From NCBI GenBank assembly GCA_043228905.1, contig JBHGNT010000004.1, forward strand, positions 11,656,001 to 11,720,000: 64,000 nt of DNA. The letters run 5' to 3'. Shown one piece after another: positions 53,802 to 62,499 of the stretch. The notes beneath the pieces were generated by a model, which saw only the letters and a list, made by a program, of their open reading frames with translations, was not told the origin of the DNA and did no database searches. The position numbers and the translations under genes are program-made. The first letter of the stretch is position 1. Each line of letters begins with the position of its first letter. This DNA is from Azolla caroliniana. Lineage: Eukaryota > Polypodiophyta.

Positions 53802-54647
53802 TCACCGATCCGAACCATTCCGGTCCGTGGCTCCCCGGTAAGCCACGTTTCGTTCCGAAGACTTCTTCGAATCGGTGTCGTCGGCTCCGTTGTCTTTTCG
53901 GTAATGCCGACAATTCTTTCGGAAGTGCCCCGGCTTCCCACAGTGGAAGCATGTGGGCCTTCCTCTTGACTGCGACCGGGTCCCCGACTTCTCCCGTCTT
54001 TGCGGACTCCGGTTCCGTTGTCTTCCCCGATCCGATTCGGTAAACAACATCTTCGGATCGGAGGCCGGTTCTTTATCTCTCCGACGCGCTTCTTCGTTCA
54101 AAATACTTGTCTTTACCGTTTGTAGGGACAAGTTATCTTCGGTGCAGGAGGTGCTGAGAGTCACCACCAAGTTCTCCCAGCTTTCCGGCAATGTACACAT
54201 CAGAATGATGGCTTGCATTGCATCCTCCAGCGGGAACTTGATTGCCGCAAGCTGGTTCACGAATCCCATGAACGTGCTTACGTGTTCCACCATACTCTCG
54301 CCGTCCCGGTACTTGAGGTTCACTATCTTCCTCATCAGGGAGGTCCGGTTCAACGCATTCTTCCTCTCATAGAGGCCCGACAGCTTCCGCCACATCTCAT
54401 ATGCGTTGGTGTCGTTCGCCACATGTTGTAGAACGCTCACGTCTACGTATTGCCGAATGGTTGCAACGGCTTTCCGGTTCAGAAGCCTCCATTCCGACTC
54501 AAGTACTCCCTTCGGTATTTCCGACCTGTCAATCGGTTCGTACAGGTCCCGAACAATCAGAAGATCCTCCATCTTGATCTTCCAGTCGGCGTAATTCTGC
54601 GCATTCAACACCATCATCCCCGGCTGCCCACTGCCGCCGCCTTCCAT
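53802..54647 (-). CDS. CoH gag
   Basis: ATG at 54645-54647 opens MEGGGSGQPGMMVLNAQNYA, then DWKIKMEDLLIVRDLYEPI, ATIRQYVDVSVLQHVANDTN, SGLYERKNALNRTSLMRKIV, MCTLPESWENLVVTLS, and a CCHC knuckle CFHCGKPGHFRKNC. The frame ends at TGA 53802-53804 and reopens in phase into protease, so the stop may be a mutation or a readthrough point. Gag is only about one third identical to CoE gag by eye, although pol is very similar. Confidence 0.92.
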   Translation of the reverse strand: MEGGGSGQPGMMVLNAQNYADWKIKMEDLLIVRDLYEPIDRSEIPKGVLESEWRLLNRKAVATIRQYVDVSVLQHVANDTNAYEMWRKLSGLYERKNALNRTSLMRKIVNLKYRDGESMVEHVSTFMGFVNQLAAIKFPLEDAMQAIILMCTLPESWENLVVTLSTSCTEDNLSLQTVKTSILNEEARRRDKEPASDPKMLFTESDRGRQRNRSPQRREKSGTRSQSRGRPTCFHCGKPGHFRKNCRHYRKDNGADDTDSKKSSERNVAYRGATDRNGSDR

Positions 54648-54662
54648 TTTCTGCAGCAACTC

Positions 54663-54674
54663 GCTCTGATACCA
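54663..54674 (-). promoter_or_regulatory. CoH primer-binding site (iMet)
   Basis: The minus strand tggtatcagagc is an exact iMet match, three bases inside the 5' LTR. Confidence 0.92.
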
Positions 54675-54677
54675 AAT

Positions 54678-55280
54678 TGATGGAAATAAATCGACACTTT
54701 CCAAACTTCACCTCTCGGCCACAACCAAGGAAACACACGAATCGTTGTTGCAGAAAATGGGAAATGCGAAAAATAGAGTGGACACACAATTTAACGTGGA
54801 AAACCCTGTACGGGAAAAACCACGGGAGTACAAGACTCCAAACCAAAAACTATGCACAGAGAAATATACAATGGCGAGCTTCAAGGCGACGACCTTGAGC
54901 TCGCTGTCCTCGCCACAGGCGGCGGAAATACACAGAGGCGTCGACCTCTTCCTCTCTCACGCTCTATCTCTCTCACGGCTGCTCTCTCTTCACTCCTCTT
55001 GAGTGGAAAAACAGAAAAATGAGAAGCAACATAAAAACTGTTTGCCCTAAGTCATATTTATACACATATGACTTTGGGGCTATTTACAACTATAGCCTCA
55101 AGGGCCCTTGGCAAACATATTCACGGATATGTCCCCGCATCCGGATCTCTCTTCGGGTACATTCGTCATCCGGCTCCGAAGCCGGGGTCTTCATCATCCG
55201 GTTCCGAAACCGAAACCGGGCTTGTCGGCATTCATCTCTGACATCCGACCATCCCATCCGAAGGGACCGTAATCCCAACA
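54678..55280 (-). repeat. CoH 5' LTR
   Basis: The 603-base LTR differs from 49961-50563 by four single-base changes (cacgat/cacaat, ccttg/cctcg, attcgg/atccgg, ctccgg/cttcgg), all C/T or G/A transitions. TATA region at 55051-55072. Confidence 0.95.
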
Positions 55281-55422
55281 TTCTCCTCATCCGGTTCTCA
55301 CCGGGTCTACACCATCCAGCTCTCCGTAGCCGGGTACTCCTCATACGGTTTCGGCCGAGGCCGAGTATGTTCATCAGCACTGTTCTTCTCTCTTCCCATC
55401 CAGAGGGACCTGTCTCCCAACA

Positions 55423-56534
55423 CATATGATGAATGACATCTTCCGAGAATATCTAAACCAATTTGTGGTCATCTATCTCGACGACATACTTATCTTCTCA
55501 CAGGACTACATAGAGCACACCAAGCATGTTCGACTTATCTTGACCAAACTTCGGGAACATAAACTTTATGCGAAACCCAAAAAGTGTGAGTTTGATCGAA
55601 CCTCAGTTGAATTCCTCGGGTATGTCATTTCATCTTATGTTATCACTATGGACGAGAAGAAAGTCGAAACGGTTCAATAGTGGGAAGTCCCCACCAGGGT
55701 CAAGGATGTGCAATCATTTTTGGGTTTTGCCAACTTCTATTGTTGATTCATTCAAGGATTCTCTACTTTGGCGCAACCACTTATAGCACTCACTCAGAAG
55801 GATTCCCCTTTTTGCTGGACTCCCACAACCCAACTAGCATTCGAGACACTAAAAAAATCTTTTACCTCGGCTCCGGTACTTCTACACCCAGATCTGACCA
55901 AACCATTTACGATTAAAACTGATGCCTCTGACTTCGCCATCGGTGCCATTCTCTCTCAATCAGATAACAATGGGATTCTTCATCCTGTTGCCTTTTATTC
56001 TCGGAAGTTCACACCTCCCGAGATCAACTACCCAGTTTATGACAAAGAACTCTCTGCCATTATTGCAGTCTTTGAAGAATGGCGTCCTTACTTAGCAGGC
56101 ACCCAACACCGTGTCCAAGTGGTGACCGATCACAAGAACCTTGTCTACTTCACCACTACTCGCATTTTGAACCGGAGGCAAGCGCGTTGGTCGACCTTCC
56201 TGGCTGACTATGACTTTCAAATTGTTTTTCGTCTCGATGCCCAACATGGTAAAGCCGATGCCCTATATCGGCATTTGGAATTCGAAATTCGACCAGGAGA
56301 TGAGACCTACAATCAACAATCACGTTGTCTCCTACAGCCACATCAGATTCAGCTCTTTGCAGCTTATATGGGTGCAGATGAATCATTACTCAATGCAATA
56401 GTCATAGATACTGCCACCAACAAATTTGCAAAAGAAACTAAGGATAATCAAGTCAACAAATCAACCATAAAGGAGGTATGGAATAGTCAAGAAAAATTTA
56501 TGTTTCGAGATGGGTTTTTTTTCGGAACACCTTA
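55423..56534 (+). pseudogene. GyE RT distal part and RNase H
   Basis: After CoG the RT resumes MMNDIFREYLNQFVVIYLDD, with YLDD at 55474-55485, then VEFLGYVISSYVITMDEKKV. Stops are at 55678-55680 and about 55744. RNase H: TIKTDASDFAIGAILSQSDN, HPVAFYSRKFTPPEINYP, VYDKELSAIIAVFEEW, VVTDHKNLVYF, HGKADALYRH. The tail to 56534 is the linker before integrase. Confidence 0.9.
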
Positions 56535-57838
56535 ATGTATGTCCCAGATGGTCCTTGTCGTATCCATATCATGAAGGAATGCCATGATGACGCCCTAGCT
56601 GGACATTTTGACATTGCAAAAACTTTGGAGTTAATCTCTAGAAGTTATTGGTGGCCACAACCTTGGAAACTTGTTAAACAATTTGTGAAAACATGTGATA
56701 CATGTGCCCGCGCCAAAGCAGTACATCATCATCCCTATGGTCTACTTCAACCTTTGCCAATTCCAAGTAGGCCATGAGCCTCCATCTCGATGGATTTTAT
56801 CACCGACCTTCCCGACATTGAGGGATTCAATTCAGTATTAGTGGTGGTGGATAGATTCACAAAGATGGCACATTTTATTCCATGTTCTAAAGCAATTTCA
56901 GGGATGGAAACAACAGATCTATTGTTAACAAATATTGTGCGCCTTCATGGTTTACCGGATGACATTATCTCTGATTGTGGTCCCCAATTTATGTCTCATT
57001 TCTAGAAGCGCCTCTTCCAGACTCTTGGAGCTTCCACAAAATTTTCAACAGCCTTCCATCCTGAGACTGATGGCCAAACGAACAAGTAAATCAGATCCTA
57101 GAGCAATATCTCCGATATATGATAAGTTATCAACAAGATGATTGGATCAAATTTCTTCCAATGGCTGAGTCCGCCTACGACAATACTTTCCACACATCAA
57201 CTAGTGTAACACCCTTCTTCGCAAATTATGGATTCCACCCACGCTTTAGTATAACTATCCCTGCTGGTTCTGTGAATCCATCTGCTAAAGAACGAGCTCA
57301 TCTAATGAAAGAAGTGCATCATGACCTATCCCTAGAACTCTCAATTGCTCAAGAATGACACAAAGAGAAGGTTGATCAACATCGACAGGTTGCGCCTGAT
57401 TTTAAAGTCGGTGACATGGTATGGCTTGGCATATTCCGACAACTCGCCCATGCAACAAACTTGATTACAAAAAGTTGGGGCCATTCCGCATCATTGATAA
57501 AGTTAACATTGTGGCTTTCCTTCTTGCTCTTCCATCACACTACCGAATTCACAATGTCTTCCATGCATCACTTCTTGAGCTCTATCATCCATCCTCAATT
57601 CCAGGAAGAAGCATCGAGCCACCTCCCCTTGGGGCTTTGGCGACCGGGGATGAGTATGAAATCGAGACCATTCTGGACTCGCACAAGAGCCGACGAAAGC
57701 TCCAGTATCTGGTATTGTGGAAAGGATATCCCATCTCTGAGGCTACATGGGAACCCACTAGAAATTTACTAAATGCCCCGGAAGTGGTTCATGATTTTCA
57801 TCTCCGATATCCTCACAAACCCGCACCTTCTTGAAGTC
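56535..57838 (+). pseudogene. GyE integrase and chromodomain
   Basis: Zinc domain: HIMKECHDDALAGHFDIAKT and KTCDTCARAKAVHHHPYG, HHCC complete. Core: Asp in SMDFITDLPD, Asp in DIISDCGPQF. A one-base loss near 57077 disrupts the third motif around the catalytic Glu (GQTN..). Stops at 56776-56778 and 57003-57005. After FKVGDMVWL another shift, then KLGPFRIIDKVNIVAFLLAL and VFHASLLELYH, followed by the chromodomain YEIETILDSHKSRRKLQYLV, LWKGYPISEATWEP, ending near 57833. Related to GyB and GyD. Confidence 0.88.
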
Positions 57839-57858
57839 GGCACTTAAGGGGAAGATAA

Positions 57859-58246
57859 TGTCATGAACATCAAGTTGAATGTGAACCTTAGGCCCTTGTA
57901 TATATATTTCTCCTAGATAAACTTTAGACTTCAAACCTTTGTATAAAGAGTGATATGTAAGACCTAGTATGTAAGACCCAATATGTAAGACCCAGTATGT
58001 AAGACTGAGTATGTAAGACTTGCATGCAAGAATTAGTATGCTTGATATTATATTATGTAAGACTTGGCATGAGCATGCTTATCATGCATCACTACATGTA
58101 TAAAAAGGGTTGATCTCCCTTGTTAACATCAAGGAGATCAACACCAGTCATGGAATAGATATTCGTACTCATTGTCATCAATTTATCCATCTCTCTATCT
58201 CATCAATTTACCCATCTCTTTGTCTTCCAATTGTTCATCCGTGACA
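57859..58246 (+). repeat. GyE 3' LTR
   Basis: The 388-base LTR, TGTCATGAAC...CCGTGACA, follows the polypurine tract ttaaggggaagataa. It has five tatgtaagac units, against three in the 5' copy. TATAAAAAGG precedes hairpin gttgatctc...gagatcaac at 58109-58142. The right flank cattc completes the duplication. Confidence 0.92.
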
Positions 58247-59121
58247 CATTCTTGGTATGAAGATAAGTTGGAATCATAATCAACGACAATTATTTCTATC
58301 TCAGTCCAACTACATTGGATGTGTCCTCGAACACTTCAACATGGAATCGGTGAAATCTGCCTCTACCCCGCTCCCTATTCATACTCGGCTATCTCAGTGA
58401 GACTGCCCGACATCCAGTCCGGAGGGGGAAATTATGAAGTCGGTACTGTATGCACCGACAGTTGGCTCCCTAATGTACGCAATGGTGGCGACACAGCCTG
58501 ATATCACTCATGATGTTGGAGTCATCAGCAGATTTATGCATAATCCTGGCCGATCGCACTAGAATGCAGTCAAGCATGTGTTTAGATGTTTGATGGGCAC
58601 AAAAGACCTTGGTATTCTATTTGGCCCGAACGACATCTCAGGCGTAGTTGGATACACTGACTCAAACTTTGCAAGTTGCATAGACAGTCATAAATCGACA
58701 ACTAGATATTGTTTTAAACTCGACAATGGAGCGATCTCGTGGAAATCGAAACTTCAGGAGTGCACCACCATATCAGCGATTGAGGCCGAATACGTAGCCA
58801 CGTCCGATGCGGCAAAATAGGCCTTATGGCTTGGTTGGTTGGCATGCATATTTCGACAAGCCGAAATCAGCTCGGCTCCAATTGTTTATAGTGACAATCA
58901 GGGTGTCATTGTTCTATCAAAAAATCTGGTTCATCACAATGCCTCCAACCATATCGACGTTCGATATCATTTCGTTCAGGACTGCGTCATTATAGGGAAA
59001 ATCGGTCTAGAGACAATATCGACAACCGATAATGTCGCGGACACATTAACCAAGTGTCTTTCGGCAGATCGATTTGGATCCCTTAGGCAACACATGGGCA
59101 TAATGAAGAATCAGTTTGATT
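58247..59121 (+). pseudogene. CoD RT C terminus and RNase H
   Basis: Beyond GyE the CoD polyprotein resumes: GMKISWNHNQRQLFLSQSNY, NMESVKSASTPLPIHTRL, stops, then VGSLMYAMVATQPDITHDVG. RNase H: GYTDSNFASCIDSHKSTTRY, SAIEAEYVATSDAAK, a TAG at 58818-58820, YSDNQGVIVLSKN, RYHFVQDCVIIGKIGLE, NVADTLTKCLSADRF. It ends at 59121. The RNase H residues are partly conserved. Confidence 0.88.
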
Positions 59122-59243
59122 AAATCGGACACTCGGGATGATCTTTGGACACCAAACTTTGGTTGTTCGGAACTTTGTATCAATCTGTATTATATACTCA
59201 TTCTGATTACAGATTTCGGATGTATACGCTCATTACGGGGGAG

Positions 59244-59620
59244 TGTTGGATACGGGTTTCTAATGGACATATTCACACTATCTCCTTTTTTTAACACACT
59301 ACACTTAGGCTACTTATGTAAATAGTGAGAAGAGCAGTTGCCCTAAGTTAGTCAGTATATAAACTAACTTTGTAACCTAGTTACTTTTTTGGTTGTTCAT
59401 TTTGTAAAAGTTGTAATAAACTTCCTTGACATAGGGCCTACTTGTCTTTGACTCTCTCTCTTAGAAGACGTTAATACATCTTTCTTTCTTTCTTTCTTGC
59501 ATATGAGTTGTTTTCTTTTCTGTCTTTGCTATTATCATAGTTGTGATCTTGCATCCATTTACGATCTTATCCTAGAAGAGTGTTGATCTTGTTCCGCATT
59601 AGAGGACAATGTTCCCAATA
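59244..59620 (+). repeat. CoD 3' LTR
   Basis: The 377-base LTR, TGTTGGATACGGG...GTTCCCAATA, follows attacgggggag. Relative to the 5' LTR it carries an extra stretch with ttctttctttctttcttgc. TATA box near 59358. Confidence 0.88.
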
Positions 59621-59631
59621 GGGGGGGGTAA

Positions 59632-59735
59632 CGTCATGATATAGCATGATATGGCTTCAAAAGGATTTGAACCCATCACCTTGTGTCACATGGGTTGAAG
59701 CCTTACCATTAAGCTATACATTGTAATACCGAATG
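59632..59735 (+). repeat. GyD 3' LTR start with antisense tRNA-like module
   Basis: It follows the G-run shared with 30751-30761 and starts (c)GTCATGATATAG, like the GyB LTR start. Read on the minus strand, A-box tagcttaatggt (59705-59716) and B-box ggttcaaatcc (59663-59673, 10 of 11) are spaced as in a tRNA gene, with paired flanks (gtatagc / atatcat). The LTR breaks at about 59735, where a Gypsy RT fragment begins. Confidence 0.65.
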
Positions 59736-60390
59736 GCATAACCGTATACTCGAAGTGCCCATTTCTTGTGTGAAATGCGGTCTTCCATTCTTCTCCTGGT
59801 CAGATCCGTATGAGGTTATATGCTCCTCGCAAGTCAATCTTTGTGAAAAACTTTGCACCATTGATCCATTCTAAAAGACTTGAGATAAGGGGAAATGCAT
59901 ACCTATTCCTGATGGGGACCTTATTCAAGCCACCGTAATCTACGACAAGACGAAGTGATCCATCCTTTTTCTTGACAAAGAAAATGGGTGCGCCGGCTGG
60001 AGATTTTGAATGTTGAATGAAACCGTTTGCCAAATTCTACTCTATGTAGGCTCAAAGGACTTCTAGCTCGGTTAGTGACAAGTTGTAGATCGGTCCCCAT
60101 GGTGGCTCTTTTCCCAGTTGTAAATCAATGGGACAATCATATGGTCGGTGGTGAGGAAGTGTACTGACTTGTACCTTATCGAACACGTTGGCATAATGAC
60201 GATACTCCTCTGGAAGTTGAACTATGCATTCCTCTTTAATGGTGTTGGAAGGTTTTACTGATACTGTGAAGACAAACATTGCTTCCTTGCATCCTTCCTC
60301 ACACAATTGTTGTAGTGAAATGGTTGCAATCCTATGAGTAGGTCCTTGGGTTTGTCGATACCTGATTTCTCTTGTTCTCCAATCTAGCCC
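59736..60390 (-). pseudogene. GyF, RT remnant of a GyB-like element
   Basis: The minus strand reads CEEGCKEAMFVFTVSVKPSN, EYRHYANVFDKVQVSTLPHH, CPIDLQLGKEPPWGPIYNLS, stops near 60037-60055, [35 protein letters not shown] and [11 protein letters not shown], then ends at the GyD LTR junction. The YLDD box and everything after it are absent. It closely matches GyB 8940-9596. Confidence 0.82.
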
Positions 60391-60540
60391 TACTTCATTC
60401 CCTTCTTCGACATAACTCTAGTAGTCGTGCCCCAGCAGGTACTGGTGCATCTTGTACGATGAAGATGCTAGTTTTTCTGGTAAGGCTTTTCAGTGGGAAG
60501 TGAGCTTGCCATACTTCTGTCCGTTCCTCTCTTCTTTTCT
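60391..60540 (-). pseudogene. CoI Copia gag start, fragment
   Basis: The minus strand reads SMASSLPTEKPYQKN and, after a shift, a MHQYLLGHDY-like segment, matching CoA and CoF gag starts. The usual ATG two codons upstream is ACG. It ends at about 60391, where GyF begins. Confidence 0.65.
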
Positions 60541-60585
60541 GTTCTATGAGCTCTTTGTCGGTCGCAGAGGATTCTCAACCCTCGT

Positions 60586-60597
60586 GCTCTGATACCG
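60586..60597 (-). promoter_or_regulatory. CoI primer-binding site (iMet)
   Basis: The plus strand gctctgatacc(g) is the complement of the iMet primer site with a changed last base, directly before the LTR start. Confidence 0.75.
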
Positions 60598-60825
60598 TGT
60601 AAAACGTTACGTGTGGAAGCTTGTAGACACAACCGATTACAACCGGATAGCAACATAACACAGACAAAGGTTTAATGGAAAGCTTAGAAGATACACAAAG
60701 AATGTAGGAGACACAGAGAGAGCAGAACATAGAAAAACTATATTAAAAAATGATTCTCTATAAAAACACTCTGTACATACCATGTGCTCTATGAGGAAAG
60801 TGTGAGTATGCACTTCCACGTCGGT
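60598..60825 (-). repeat. CoI 5' LTR, truncated
   Basis: The sequence tgtaaaacgttacgtgtgg... follows the CoA and CoF LTR pattern (aggtttaatggaaagctt, agagagagcagaacat, tgtacataccatgtgctc) and loses similarity near 60825. Confidence 0.7.
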
Positions 60826-61996
60826 TCCCTCGTTCTATGTAGGGTAGGGGTAGGGCATTGTGTCGATGTCAGGATCCTCCTGTACCACCGAAAAGAGTTT
60901 ATCGACGGGTTGGTCGACCTCTGAGGTGTTAACGCTGGTCAAGGCGGGAATGAGAACCGCAACTGATTAGGCATCCGATTCTGGACACGGTGATTGCTCT
61001 GTGAGAGCGGGGTCGGTGACGCTCTCTTCTTGTTCGGCACATCAGGACATTGTCCGAGTGCGTATTCCTTTGGGACGCGCTATTACAGCAACCTGGGTCT
61101 TCTCCTATGCGTGTTCACTATGAACTCACAATATGAGTTGGGTGTCCCAAATTGTGTTGCTCCCTCCTAGAGAACACCTTCAATTACCCCTCCAAAGTAA
61201 TCGGGTCAAGGTATTGTGGTGCGAAGGAGAGTTGAGGTCATGGCGTACTACCAAGATCGTTAATCGGGTCGTTACAAGGAATGTGACGTCCTGGGGCCTG
61301 TGATTGTTAGCTAGATTGTTCCATTTGGGGTAGGATCATGATCGAGGAATTAAGAAGGATACACTACGGGATCACCTACAACCGATCCGTATTTACGTCC
61401 TTTACACCGATCGAACATTATATAGATATAGGTGTATAATGAAATAGAGATGAGACAAAACACAGAAGTTACCCACAAGATATATATATATATATTCGGT
61501 TAAAGTGTAGGTTACAGATACAAGTACTGAGTATATTCGGTAAACACTCCCTCGCTCTCTATTAGTCTATTCCTATCATAGCCCTCTAGATCCCTTTGTC
61601 CCCTTCCGTGTTCGCTAATCCCGATATATATAGTTCCCTTCTACTTGGCGCTTTCCACCTGTTCCTTCCTTGATCTTCAACGCCCTTTGTTCGGCTGCTA
61701 GTACTCGGCTCTTTTTTATATGTTTCACAATTGTTATATCTATCCCACCAGGTAACACACACATGCACACAAATGTGCATGTGTTTACACACATATCAAT
61801 ATACTCATACTTAATCTTGTGCACATTTGCACATACACTTACAACATGACTTTTCATACAAAGACTTTACACTTATCCATCCATGTACCATCACACTTAT
61901 GCACTTATACAATTTTATGTATAACAATCATGTCTTCTAATCTGAGCAGGTCTCCTCCTGCACTTTTAGTCGTAGGGTTAATTCCGTCAACAGCCC
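60826..61996. other. Unassigned stretch without a clear gene
   Basis: No intact gene is visible. The minus strand at 60840-61090 reads an acidic, Ser/Pro-rich sequence (DPALTEQSPCPESDA, TSEVDQPVDKLFSVVQEDPD) with only two stops, possibly a gag remnant. A TA microsatellite lies at 61480-61495 and a CA/TG-rich tract with cacac and tgtgcatgtg at 61745-61800. Confidence 0.4.
61480..61495. repeat. (TA)n microsatellite
   Basis: About eight TA units in the unassigned region. Confidence 0.8.
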
Positions 61997-62110
61997 TTGG
62001 ACTCGACAAGTTACAACACTCTCTCAGAGATGCTTGGTTCACATCATCTTGAGGTGCCTCACTTCAGGGGGAGAGCTGGAAGAGTTGATAAGGGGATCTC
62101 GAACAAATGG
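61997..62110 (+). pseudogene. CoJ, Copia RNase H C-terminal scrap
   Basis: The plus strand reads LGLDKLQHSLRD, then after a shift HHLEVPHFRGRAGRVDKGIS to a stop, matching the end of CoF RNase H (LGLDKLQHFTKM, VPHLRRRTGK). It runs opposite to the next Copia fragment. A G-rich tract aggggaagactaggggag follows. Confidence 0.6.
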
Positions 62111-62118
62111 AAGTGAAT

Positions 62119-62479
62119 TGACTAGGGGAAGACTAGGGGAGTGGAAGAACTGTATCTGGAGCTAGCCGAAGGCAAGGGGAGAGCCGGGTGGACTAGTGAA
62201 TCGAAGACAACTTATTCGAATAAAGGAGATGATTCAGATGAGCTGAATCAAATAGACGTCAAACAAACGGGAGGGCAGTCGAAGCCGATGCCAATGTTGG
62301 TTCGGTTTGATCCTCGAAAATCTTCGATTCAGCTGAATTAATTTTCGGAAGGTTAGTCGACATGGCTTTGACTATTCGGGATCTTTGTGTTCCTTCTGCG
62401 GCTCAATTATCATCATACTTCGACTCCTCTAGTCGGCATCAATCGACTGATCGGCTATTGTTCAACTTTAGTTGTTGTA
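62119..62479 (-). repeat. Probable CoK 3' LTR
   Basis: The right end (gttgttgta) adjoins a minus-strand polypurine tract (cttgagggggag, 62480-62491) identical in type to that of CoF. The left boundary is uncertain and there is no partner LTR. It is AT- and tcgactt-rich without coding signal. Confidence 0.4.
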
Positions 62480-62499
62480 CTCCCCCTCAAGCTCAACTG

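Larger units (their letters stand above)
49961..55280 (-). mobile_element. CoH, youngest and nearly intact Copia element
   Basis: The element is 5.32 kb with two 603-base LTRs differing at four positions, and perfect target duplications ttctc (49956-49960, 55281-55285). The minus strand carries a single gag-pol frame from about 54647 to 50574, with only two stops (TGA 53802-53804, TAG 51921-51923). The pol closely resembles CoE and CoB, but gag and LTR are much more divergent. Confidence 0.95.
49396..55422 (-). repeat. CoG, solo LTR of the CoE family, split by CoH
   Basis: The plus strand starts TGACGGGAACTAC (49396) and ends CTGTCTCCCAACA (55422), the reverse complement of the CoE LTR ends. 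Flanks are perfect 5-bp duplications catat (49391-49395, 55423-55427). No internal domain belongs to it, so it is a solo LTR left by LTR-LTR recombination. CoH occupies 49961-55280. TATA palindrome at 49761-49782. Confidence 0.92.
34902..58246 (+). mobile_element. GyE, chromovirus Gypsy element with three nested insertions
   Basis: The LTRs are 34902-35264 and 57859-58246. The flanking duplication cattc (34897-34901 and 58247-58251) is perfect. The body is gag, protease, RT, RNase H, integrase and chromodomain, interrupted by CoE (in gag), CoF (at the RT start) and CoG/CoH (in the RT palm). Without inserts it is about 5.6 kb, the usual size for this type. Confidence 0.93.
30762..59620 (+). 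mobile_element. CoD, Copia element split by GyE
   Basis: The LTRs are 30762-31101 and 59244-59620. Gag, protease, integrase and RT run from 31763 to 34901. RT C terminus and RNase H resume at 58247 after GyE. The insertion site is a poly-G tract, so the target duplication (gggga / ggggg) is not informative. It is heavily mutated and older than everything inside it. Confidence 0.9.

Noticed and set aside
49396-55422. CoG as two unrelated LTR fragments
   Set aside because: Perfect catat flanks at the outer ends and ttctc flanks at CoH show one LTR interrupted by CoH.
30762-59620. Reading the two halves of CoD as two separate Copia elements
   Set aside because: Perfect cattc duplications around GyE and continuity of the RT across them show one element split by an insertion.
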